Source: CAYQMF01 sp964418595
GTDB taxonomy: Bacteria > Planctomycetota > UBA1135 > UBA2386
Assembly (NCBI GenBank): GCA_964418595.1
Contig: CAYQMF010000061.1
Span: forward strand, 1 to 36,475
Length of the DNA: 36,475 nt
Direction: 5' to 3'
A program made the translations under genes and the position numbers. Positions 29,917 through 36,475 of this stretch are shown piece after piece. A model generated the notes under the pieces. It was not told where the DNA came from, did no database searches, and was given only the letters and a program-made list of their open reading frames with translations. The first letter of the stretch is position 1. The number at the start of each line of letters is the position of its first letter.

Positions 29917-31608
29917 CTACCACATCGACAGCAGCCCGTCCCAGACGTGGCCGAGCGAGAGCGGCGCGAACCGATACGCGTGGTCGCAGTGCATCGCCGC
30001 CAGCGGCGAGCCACCAGACACCGCGAGCAGGAGCGCGTCCGCCGCCAGCTCCCGCTGCTCGGACGACGACGACGCGAGCGCGGCGCGCAGCTCGCCGAGA
30101 CCGGCGGCACCGGCCTCGCCCAGGGCGCGAAGACTCCCGGCGAGCAACACCAGGTTGCGTTGGTCGGGATGCAAGTGGGCTCGCAGGTCGGCGACGAGAG
30201 TCGGGTCGCCCAAGCGCGCGCGCACGCGCATCAGATCCTCGAACCTATCGCCGCGCGCGACGGCTGCCATCCCGCGAGCGGCGTCCACCGCTTCGGGTGC
30301 CCGGAGCAGCGCCAACGCTTCCACGCCGCTGACGCAGGTGTGGCGACTCCACGCGCGCGCGCGGACGGCATCGGACACCACTCCCGCTGCACCCTGGTGG
30401 CCGCTCAGGCCGAGCGCCAGAAGGTAGACGTCGAACTCGTGGGCGTGGTGATCGGGGAGCCTCGCCAGCAGCGCGGCGCGCACTTCTTCGCGCCGGGCGA
30501 CCTCGAGCACCGGCGACGAGCGCGCAGCCCAGCCCAGGCCGGTCGCGGCCCACGCACCGACGAACCCGTCGTGCCCGCCCAGCTCAGCCAGCAGGCCTCG
30601 CACCGCGTCGTCGCTGCCGATCCGACCCAGCGCGAGCCGCGCCATGCCGCTCACGTGCCGGTTGCGACCGCGCGTCGCGTGCGCGGTCAACGCCGCCTCG
30701 ACCTCCGGACACGGCTGCCCCTCGCACAGCGCGCCGAGCGCCTGCGCGGCGCCGACGCCGAGCGGCCACTCGTGGCGGTCGTCGCCGCGCGCCAACGCCG
30801 CACACAGTCTCTGCCGGCTGAACCCGCCCGGATCACCACCCGGTGCCGACAACCTCGCGATCGCGCTGGCGACGTGGGCGCGGGCGCGCACGCGCCCGAC
30901 ATCGGGGCGGTCGTGAAAGGCCCACAGGACCCCGAGCGCGGCGTCGAGAAGCGCGCGGTCGTGGCCCGGTCGCAGCGCGCGCAGCATGAACACTGCCGCG
31001 ACATCGAGGTCGGGATCGGCGTCGTTGGCCTGTAGCCGCGCCGCAGCCACGCGCAGCACGTCGGCCTGCACGCCGAGCGAGACGTTACCTTCCAGCGCGA
31101 GCGCCACCCCGTAGGCGGCCCAGGCGCGCGGTCGCACCGGCCGTGCGGAGTCTGCGAACACGGCAAGAAGCGTGGGGATCACGTCGGGGGCACGCGTCAG
31201 CCCCAGCGCCACGCCGGCCGTTGCCGCGAGGATCGGTTCCTTCGCATGCAGCGCGTCGCGCGCTGCAACGGCATCACTTTCTTCGCGCCCGATGGCGCAC
31301 CGCGCCACGAGCAGGCCGGCTGCAGCCTCGGGATCCGTGGTGCGCGCCATCGCCCCGCGCAGGTCGGCGACGATGGCCGCGCGCTCGCCGGGATCCAGCG
31401 TGAGAGGCGGCCGCAGCCAGAAGCGATCACTCTCGGAGTACCACCAGGTGCGCGCCTCCGGCGCCATCGACCCGGTGCAGCCCCCTTCCTCGCCCTCGAA
31501 CTCCACCGCGTCGGGCGGGCTCGCCGGCGCGGGCGCGGGGGTTTGGATCAGCTCGCGCGTTTGCGCGGCGAGCGAGGAGACGAAGAGAAGGACGGCGCCG
31601 AGTCGCAT
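29917..31608 (-). CDS. Secreted HEAT-repeat-like protein
   Basis: A 563-residue protein with a short signal peptide (MRLGAVLLFVSSLAAQT) and a Pro-rich leader. A long run of Ala/Leu-rich helices about 35-40 residues apart follows, characteristic of HEAT or armadillo repeats, for example VIPTLLAVFADSARPVRPRAWAAYGVAL, GMARLALGRIGSDDAVRGLLAEL and LAGSLRALGEAGAAGLGELRAAL. Such scaffolds bind proteins; no catalytic motif is seen. Family assignment rests on repeat pattern only. ATG 31608 begins at the signal peptide. Confidence 0.68.
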   Translation of the reverse strand: MRLGAVLLFVSSLAAQTRELIQTPAPAPASPPDAVEFEGEEGGCTGSMAPEARTWWYSESDRFWLRPPLTLDPGERAAIVADLRGAMARTTDPEAAAGLLVARCAIGREESDAVAARDALHAKEPILAATAGVALGLTRAPDVIPTLLAVFADSARPVRPRAWAAYGVALALEGNVSLGVQADVLRVAAARLQANDADPDLDVAAVFMLRALRPGHDRALLDAALGVLWAFHDRPDVGRVRARAHVASAIARLSAPGGDPGGFSRQRLCAALARGDDRHEWPLGVGAAQALGALCEGQPCPEVEAALTAHATRGRNRHVSGMARLALGRIGSDDAVRGLLAELGGHDGFVGAWAATGLGWAARSSPVLEVARREEVRAALLARLPDHHAHEFDVYLLALGLSGHQGAAGVVSDAVRARAWSRHTCVSGVEALALLRAPEAVDAARGMAAVARGDRFEDLMRVRARLGDPTLVADLRAHLHPDQRNLVLLAGSLRALGEAGAAGLGELRAALASSSSEQRELAADALLLAVSGGSPLAAMHCDHAYRFAPLSLGHVWDGLLSMW

Positions 31609-31637
31609 GGGCTTTCGTTCCGGAACGGTGACATCGC

Positions 31638-31659
31638 GCCTCGCGATCGCGCGCGAGGC
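31638..31659. other. Hairpin in the divergent intergenic region
   Basis: GCCTCGCG (31638-31645) pairs perfectly with CGCGAGGC (31652-31659) around a 6-base loop. It lies 29 bases upstream of the HEAT-like gene start and about 130 upstream of the Uma2 gene. It could be a leader structure or operator. The rest of 31609-31788 shows nothing clear. Confidence 0.3.
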
Positions 31660-31788
31660 ACACGGACGCGGGCGTCCATGCAACGTGCGGGCCAGCGCCC
31701 GCAGGAGATCGCCTCGACACGATCCTCGAGATCGGTGTCACCGGCGCGCGCCTCGCGGCCACTGATACGGCCTCATGAGCTACCATCG

Positions 31789-32355
31789 ATGCCACACCAC
31801 GACGACCCGTCCATGTCTACCGACTCCTTGGTCACGATCGAACAGCTCGGCCGGCCGCCGTACCGCGACCGCCCGTGCGAGCTGGTCGACGGCCGGATCG
31901 TGGATGTGAGCCCCGCCCATGGCGGGCACGCCAGCGTCGCCAGCCGCGTGCTGCACGCACTCGTCGCCTGGGCCACGGCACGCGGTGCCGACCGGATCTT
32001 CAGCGCGGAGACGGGCTTCGTCCTGCGGCGCGATCCGGACACCGTGCGCGCACCGGACGTCGCGTTCCTGCGCGAGGGGCGCGCGGTGCCGGCGCACGCG
32101 TTCGTCGAAGGGGCACCGGACGTCGCGATCGAAGTGCTCTCGCCCGACGCCAGCGTGCGCGAGGTCGCCCGCAAGGTGCGCGACTATCTGGGCGCCCGCG
32201 CAACCCAGGTGTGGACCCTCGACCCGGAAGATCGGACCTTGACCGTCCATCGGGCGGGCGGACGCAGCGAAGCGCTGGGCGAGGGCGACACGCTGATCGG
32301 CGAGGACGCGCTCTCGGGCTTCCGCCTCGCGGTGCGTACCCTGTTCGGCGAGTAG
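31789..32355 (+). CDS. Uma2-family (DUF820) endonuclease-like protein
   Basis: A 188-residue protein of the PD-(D/E)XK-fold Uma2 family. Visible blocks are YRDRPCELVDGRIVDVSP, FSAETGFVLRRDPDTVRAPDVAFL, PDVAIEVLSPDASVREV and KVRDYLGARATQVWTLDPEDRTLTVH. The Asp of APDVAF and the Glu of IEVLSP match the usual catalytic acidic pair. Uma2 proteins are abundant in cyanobacteria and planctomycetes and their biological role is unsettled. ATG 31789 or ATG 31813 could be the start; the second trims eight residues and begins MSTDSLVTIEQL. No clear Shine-Dalgarno sequence decides it. Confidence 0.85.
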   Translation: MPHHDDPSMSTDSLVTIEQLGRPPYRDRPCELVDGRIVDVSPAHGGHASVASRVLHALVAWATARGADRIFSAETGFVLRRDPDTVRAPDVAFLREGRAVPAHAFVEGAPDVAIEVLSPDASVREVARKVRDYLGARATQVWTLDPEDRTLTVHRAGGRSEALGEGDTLIGEDALSGFRLAVRTLFGE

Positions 32356-32442
32356 CGCGCGGGCGCGAGGCATGGGGTTCCGATCCGGCGCGATCCCTCG
32401 CCCTGGCCTCGTCCAGGCCCACCCTGCACGATCCCCAATGCC

Positions 32443-33261
32443 ATGGTCGGCCCCGCCGATCCCCGCTCGCCGCTGCGCCACCGCCTGCACGAGATCGTGT
32501 TCGAGGTCGACACACCCGCCGGCCGCCGGTTCGACATCGCACTCCTGCTCCTGATCGTCACCTCGCTCGTCGTCATCATGATCGAGAGCGTGGAGCCGAT
32601 CCGCGCCGCGCACGGGCCGTTGCTGCGCACGCTGGAGTGGGTCTTCACCGGCCTGTTCACCGCCGAGTACCTCCTGCGCCCGTGGTGCGTGCGCTCGCCG
32701 CTCGGCTACGCGCGCAGCTACTTCGGCGTCGTCGACCTGCTGTCGATCCTGCCGACGTGGACGAGCCTCGTGCTCGAAGGCTCGCAGTCGCTCCTCATCA
32801 TCCGTGCGCTGCGCCCGCTGCGCGTCTTCCGCGTGCTCAAGCTCGCGCGCTTCAGCGGCGAATCGCGGTTGCTCGCGCGCGCGCTGTGGGCAAGCCGCCA
32901 CAAGATCGCCGTGTTCCTGCTCGCGGTCGTGTGCAGCGTGCTCATCGCCGGCGCGGTGATGTACCTGGTCGAAGGCCCCGCGCGGGGCTTCACCAGCATT
33001 CCGTATTCTGTGTACTGGGCGGTCGTCACGCTCACCACCGTCGGCTACGGCGACATCGCCCCGCAGACGCCGCTCGGCCAGACGCTCGCCGTGTTGCTGA
33101 TGATCCTCGGCTACGGCCTGATCGCCGTGCCCACCGGCATCGTGTCGGCCGAACTCGTGCAGCACCCGCGCAAGCCGAGCGGACAGGCCTGCCCGAGCTG
33201 CTGCGTCGAGGGGCACGACACGGATGCGACATTCTGCCGGCGGTGCGGAGCGAAGCTGTGA
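32443..33261 (+). CDS. Voltage-gated-type potassium channel with C-terminal zinc ribbon
   Basis: A 272-residue six-helix channel subunit. S1 lies at about 31-50, S2 63-80 and S3 93-110. S4 (117-136) has regularly spaced arginines (IIRALRPLRVFRVLKLARF). S5 lies at about 153-176, the selectivity filter TVGYGD at 199-204 (K+ type) and S6 at about 212-238. Four subunits would form a K+ pore in the cytoplasmic membrane. After S6, a short tail ends in CPSC...CRRC (C250, C253, C265, C268), which reads as a zinc ribbon and is not part of the standard channel. Its stop overlaps the next start (GTGA, 33258-33261). Confidence 0.92.
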   Translation: MVGPADPRSPLRHRLHEIVFEVDTPAGRRFDIALLLLIVTSLVVIMIESVEPIRAAHGPLLRTLEWVFTGLFTAEYLLRPWCVRSPLGYARSYFGVVDLLSILPTWTSLVLEGSQSLLIIRALRPLRVFRVLKLARFSGESRLLARALWASRHKIAVFLLAVVCSVLIAGAVMYLVEGPARGFTSIPYSVYWAVVTLTTVGYGDIAPQTPLGQTLAVLLMILGYGLIAVPTGIVSAELVQHPRKPSGQACPSCCVEGHDTDATFCRRCGAKL

Positions 33262-35561
33262 GACCTTCGCATCAGGTCCTTGCGATCCTGGTGATCACCA
33301 CGATCGCCGCCGGCATCGGCTTCGTCTGGACCCGGACGCTGCCTGCGCCGGCGGCTCCAGCCACAATCGACCTGGCACCAGCCGCGCACGACGCCCCAGT
33401 GACGACATCTGCCGAGCGGCAACCGGTGGCCACGCCCCTGAGTCCGGGCCACGTGCGCGTCCACGCCGTGCTCGCCGGCTCCGGCGAGCCCGTGCCCGAC
33501 GCCGACGTGTGGTATCGACCCGCGATCGGCGAACTCGGCGAGAGCATCGCGGCGAAGGACGCGGAGAACGAGGGGCTGCGCAAGGCGCGCACCGACGCGT
33601 ATGGACGCGCGAGCGTGCCGGCGAAGTTCGGCACGAAACTGCGGATCCGATCGGCCGAGCTGTACGGCGAGGTCCCGCACTTGCGCGAGGCGCCAGCCGA
33701 TGCGGCTCCCTACCGCGTCGAACTGGTGTCAGACGCGCGCCTCGTCGTGATCGTGTCCGATACCGAGGGCAGACCTGCACCCGGCATCCCCGTGATCGCC
33801 GAGGGAGAACACCGCGACCCGTGGAGCGGCGGCATCGGTCGCTTCCACGAAGACTTGGGGATCAGCGACGCGACCGGTCGGATCGAAGTGCCCCACCTGC
33901 AGTGCCTCATCCCGTGGCGCGATCGCGCGGCGGCCGACTGGCGCCTGCGCCTGGTCATCCCGTTGGCGCACCTGGCCGACCGTGCGTGCGACGTGGCGAC
34001 CGCCGACGTCGAGCGCGGCGAGCCGATCCGGCTCGTCGTCCCCGCCGGCGGGACGATCGAGGTCGATCTAACCGACGATCAGGGAGTCTCACTGCCTTTC
34101 GACGACGAGATCCTCGCCACTCGGTTCGCGCGCAGGCCGGGCGAACCGGGACCGATGCACGGCGAGGACGCGTACGTCACTTCCGCCCCCCCGGTCCTGC
34201 TCCGGCCGGCGGGCATGGCCCCACAGCCCATCGCCGGTCACCTCGCGGCCAACGGACGAGTCGTCACGTACCGGCAGGTGCCGCTCGGCGGGACGTGGGA
34301 GTTCACCGCGCAGACCGAACGGCTCGACTGCCGGCTCCCGATCCGCGGGCCCGCGGAGATCGCGACGCCCGTGCGCATGCACGTGCCCATGCCGTTTGCT
34401 CGCTGCGAGGTCCGCGGCCGGTTGCTCACGGCGGAGCGCGAACCGATCGCCGGCGTAGCCGCGTGGATCCGAATCGACGGCGGCCGCGATGAAGCCGTCG
34501 TGCCGAGCGCGAGCGACGGCAGTTTCGTCACGGCGTTGGCCGTGCCAGGCAACGCGCTGCCGATCCGCGACGCCGACATCGATCTCCGCGGACAGGAGTA
34601 CACCGGCGCCGTGCCGCTAGGGTTGCTCGCGGGCGGCACGACGGACCTCGGCGACGTCATCGTCCCCGAGACGTTCCGGCACGGGCCGCCAAGGAGGGAC
34701 CCGACCAAGGGGGAAGTGCACGGCACCGATCTCGTTGCCACGATCGTCCCCCCGCCGGTGCCCTGGGCATCGCTTTGGGCATCGCTCACGCCGGTCGGGT
34801 CCGACTCCGCCGCCGTCGCTCTCCCGGAGGAACACGGATTCGGACTCACGTTCGTCTGGAGTGGGCTCGAGCCCAGCGGTGCCTGCACGGTGCGCATCCA
34901 CGGACAGCACACGCTGCTGCACGAGACACAGCCGATCGAACTGCGCGCGGGCAGCAACGTCTGGCCCGAGGACGGCACCGCGCTCGACCTCCGCGGTGTG
35001 GCGCGCAGCGTGACCGTGTCGGCACGCACGGGCACCGGCGAGCCCTTGTGCTCGACGATCCACGGCGGGACGACGGCGTCGCTGTTCACGGTGCCGAGGG
35101 AAGGCGATGCCGAAACGATGCTGCGTTTCGGCAGCAGCACCTTCGACGGCGGCCGCGCCGCCGCGATCCTCACGACACCGCCGAGCGACCTCATCGTGGC
35201 CGCGCGCCATCACATCCCGCTGCGACTCGTCGCGCCGGGCGGTGACATCGCGGTGTCCTTGCGCGCGACCACCGAGGTCGTGCTCTACGCACCGGCGGGC
35301 GATGGCATCGCCCTCGGCGTCGTCTTGGTGGACGACGGGCTACGCGATCCGTGGCTGCGCGCCGCGGCCAAGGACACCGACGCCGAGGCACTCGGGCTCG
35401 GCGAAACGACCACGTGGCGACCGACCGTGCGTGAGCCCGACCTGCGCCTGCACCTGATCCCCGACGCCGTCCTCGACGCCTGGGTCGAGCGCGAAAGCAC
35501 GCGTAGCGCGCATCGGCGCATCACGGTGCCGGCCGACGGTCCGCTCGAGATCCGCTTCTAA
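33258..35561 (+). CDS. Large membrane-anchored protein with carboxypeptidase-regulatory-like domains
   Basis: A 767-residue protein read from a GTG overlapping the channel stop. It has an N-terminal membrane anchor (VLAILVITTIAAGIGFVW, about 7-24), a Pro/Ala linker and then a series of beta-sandwich segments of the carboxypeptidase-regulatory-like (CarboxypepD_reg) type, for example VRVHAVLAGSGEPVPDADVWYRP and RCEVRGRLLTAEREPIAGVAAWI. The rest is beta-rich with no catalytic motif I recognise. It is probably extracytoplasmic. The overlap with the channel gene suggests co-expression, but a functional link is only inferred. Confidence 0.75.
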   Translation: MRPSHQVLAILVITTIAAGIGFVWTRTLPAPAAPATIDLAPAAHDAPVTTSAERQPVATPLSPGHVRVHAVLAGSGEPVPDADVWYRPAIGELGESIAAKDAENEGLRKARTDAYGRASVPAKFGTKLRIRSAELYGEVPHLREAPADAAPYRVELVSDARLVVIVSDTEGRPAPGIPVIAEGEHRDPWSGGIGRFHEDLGISDATGRIEVPHLQCLIPWRDRAAADWRLRLVIPLAHLADRACDVATADVERGEPIRLVVPAGGTIEVDLTDDQGVSLPFDDEILATRFARRPGEPGPMHGEDAYVTSAPPVLLRPAGMAPQPIAGHLAANGRVVTYRQVPLGGTWEFTAQTERLDCRLPIRGPAEIATPVRMHVPMPFARCEVRGRLLTAEREPIAGVAAWIRIDGGRDEAVVPSASDGSFVTALAVPGNALPIRDADIDLRGQEYTGAVPLGLLAGGTTDLGDVIVPETFRHGPPRRDPTKGEVHGTDLVATIVPPPVPWASLWASLTPVGSDSAAVALPEEHGFGLTFVWSGLEPSGACTVRIHGQHTLLHETQPIELRAGSNVWPEDGTALDLRGVARSVTVSARTGTGEPLCSTIHGGTTASLFTVPREGDAETMLRFGSSTFDGGRAAAILTTPPSDLIVAARHHIPLRLVAPGGDIAVSLRATTEVVLYAPAGDGIALGVVLVDDGLRDPWLRAAAKDTDAEALGLGETTTWRPTVREPDLRLHLIPDAVLDAWVERESTRSAHRRITVPADGPLEIRF

Positions 35562-36091
35562 CGCCACATCATCCCGTCGATGAAGTCGAGCGGCCCACCG
35601 CACGACTGCGAGTGGCACGCGATGCAGCCGCCGAGCACGCCGTTGTAGGTGTCCTTGCCGGGCGCGGCGTCGTAGGCGCGCACGAGGTGGAGGTAGGCGA
35701 TGGCGAGCCCGTCGTAGCGCTCGTTGCGCTCCGACGGCACCGTCGGCCAGGCGCAGCGCATCGTCCTGTGCTTGGGGAAGAGCGCCGGCACGGCTTCGCC
35801 GCGCTCGAGCCTCGGGCGCGCCTGGTGGAGGTCGTCGACGAAGGTGCGCATGAGCGCCGACAGCTCGCTGTCGCCGTTGGGATTGCGCGGCGAGGGGATG
35901 AGGTTGCCGGGGCTGCCGGGGACGCCGGGCGTGAGCGGCGTGCTCAGGTTGCAGTCGCGGTCGTCGTAACCGGCGGCGAAGGTCTCGGGCGCGGGTGAAG
36001 GCGTCGGGGCCGGGGCCGGCGCGGAACATGCGGCGATGACGGCGAGCGGGAACGACACGACGAGGCAAGCGCGCAGCATGGGGCCGCGCAT
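35558..36091 (-). CDS. Monohaem c-type cytochrome lipoprotein
   Basis: A 177-residue lipoprotein (lipobox VIAAC, C22) with a Pro-rich linker. A single haem-binding motif CIACH sits near the C-terminus (about 156-160), followed by GGPLDFIDGMMW, whose Met could be the axial ligand. Most of the protein before it is not a typical cytochrome fold to my eye, so it may be a member of a cytochrome-c-like 'planctomycete' family with the haem site at the end. Its TAG stop overlaps the TAA of the convergent gene in the bases CTAA. ATG 36091 or ATG 36079 may be the start. Confidence 0.72.
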   Translation of the reverse strand: MRGPMLRACLVVSFPLAVIAACSAPAPAPTPSPAPETFAAGYDDRDCNLSTPLTPGVPGSPGNLIPSPRNPNGDSELSALMRTFVDDLHQARPRLERGEAVPALFPKHRTMRCAWPTVPSERNERYDGLAIAYLHLVRAYDAAPGKDTYNGVLGGCIACHSQSCGGPLDFIDGMMWR

Positions 36092-36211
36092 GGTGACGAC
36101 GCCCGCGTGGGAGCGCAAGTACGGGGCACGACGCGGCGTTGCCCTTCCGGAGCGCGACCAAAGCCTCTACCCTCCGCACCATCCCCCGCGCCCCCGGCGC
36201 CCCAAAACCCG

Positions 36212-36475
36212 ATGCGCACCCTGTTCTCGATCCTCGTCTTGTCCCTGGCTGCCACCGCGCAGGACCAGTCCCCCGCCAAGGCCCCGCCCAAGCTCGACGC
36301 GCAGATGTTCGACCACTTCGGCGACGGCATCGCCGAGGGCGCCGCCGTCGACGTGGCCGCAGCCCTCGCCAACCCCGATGCCCACCTCGGCAAGACCGTG
36401 CGCCTGCGCGGACCGATCACCGCGGTGTGTCAGACCAAGGGCTGCTGGATGCACCTCAACAGCGAGGCGCAGCCG
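36212..36475 (+). CDS. DUF4920-like secreted protein, 5' part (3' end outside window)
   Basis: The first 88 residues are present. A signal peptide (MRTLFSILVLSLAATAQ) is followed by FDHFGDGIAEGAAVDVAAALANPDAHLGKTVRLRG and AVCQTKGCWMHL. The GKxVxxxGxVxxVCxxKGCWM pattern is the core of DUF4920, with paired cysteines that might bind metal. No stop occurs before the window ends. Function is unknown. Confidence 0.75.
   Translation, partial: MRTLFSILVLSLAATAQDQSPAKAPPKLDAQMFDHFGDGIAEGAAVDVAAALANPDAHLGKTVRLRGPITAVCQTKGCWMHLNSEAQP

Noticed and set aside
28994..30427. Long plus-strand frame over the vapBC and HEAT-like genes
   Set aside because: It has no recognisable domain and crosses several well-supported minus-strand genes. 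Nothing convincing is seen at 28998-29146 either.
1..36475. A second VR or TR elsewhere in the window
   Set aside because: I looked for other RGG..F...R.ARSA..N-type C-termini and for repeats of the GGCGTGCGGCCCGCCA end; none was found apart from the pair described. Targets elsewhere in the genome are possible.
1..36475. tRNA, rRNA or CRISPR features
   Set aside because: No cloverleaf with TTCRA-type loop, no ribosomal signatures and no regularly spaced short repeats were seen; hairpins noted lack tRNA features.

Overview
The window is GC-rich, densely coded bacterial DNA. I infer a planctomycete-like bacterium. The reasons are three futalosine-pathway menaquinone genes, a Ser/Thr kinase fused to a formylglycine-generating-enzyme (FGE)-like domain, ELWxxDGT and FG-GAP repeat secreted proteins, a DUF4956/CotH/VTC operon and DUF6807. 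No rRNA, tRNA or CRISPR array was seen, so the taxon is an inference.

Layout. 1-1601: end of mqnC, then mqnE. 1606-4510: an iodotyrosine-deiodinase-like nitroreductase, a DUF6807 protein and a phosphoesterase-like lipoprotein. 4645-8760: a tight DUF4956, CotH/beta-helix, VTC operon. 8809-17395: an ELWxxDGT secreted protein, a sugar-type epimerase/oxidoreductase pair, a very large FG-GAP lipoprotein and a membrane-anchored thioredoxin. 17491-21182: mqnA overlapping the genes for both subunits of DNA topoisomerase VI. 21298-26931: the central finding, below. 26955-29814: an accessory stretch with gene remnants, a nucleotidyltransferase broken by a structured repeat, and a VapBC-type module. 29917-36475: a HEAT-like secreted protein, a Uma2 nuclease-like protein, a voltage-gated-type potassium channel with a zinc ribbon, a large membrane-anchored protein, a c-type cytochrome lipoprotein and a partial DUF4920 protein.

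The central finding is a complete diversity-generating retroelement (DGR) on the minus strand. It has an HRDC accessory gene, an Avd gene and a DGR-type reverse transcriptase (RT), joined by 4-base overlaps. The template repeat (TR, 21361-21488) lies inside the 3' end of the RT reading frame. The variable repeat (VR, 23614-23741) forms the C-terminus of the neighbouring gene. TR and VR align over 128 bp without gaps. They differ at 21 positions, and every one is an adenine in the template sense (21 of 29 template adenines, 0 of 99 other bases). The target is a transmembrane Ser/Thr kinase: kinase inside, one membrane segment, and a long external part ending in the diversified C-type-lectin-like fold. 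It therefore looks like a receptor kinase with a mutable ligand-binding face. Two bases upstream lies a DUF433/DUF5615 toxin-antitoxin-like pair whose start is preceded by a 14-bp perfect palindrome, so TA pair and receptor kinase are probably one operon.

A second novelty is a 170-189 bp dispersed element with nested, conserved hairpins (17182-17351 and 28680-28868). One copy forms the N-terminus of the thioredoxin gene; the other splits the nucleotidyltransferase gene.
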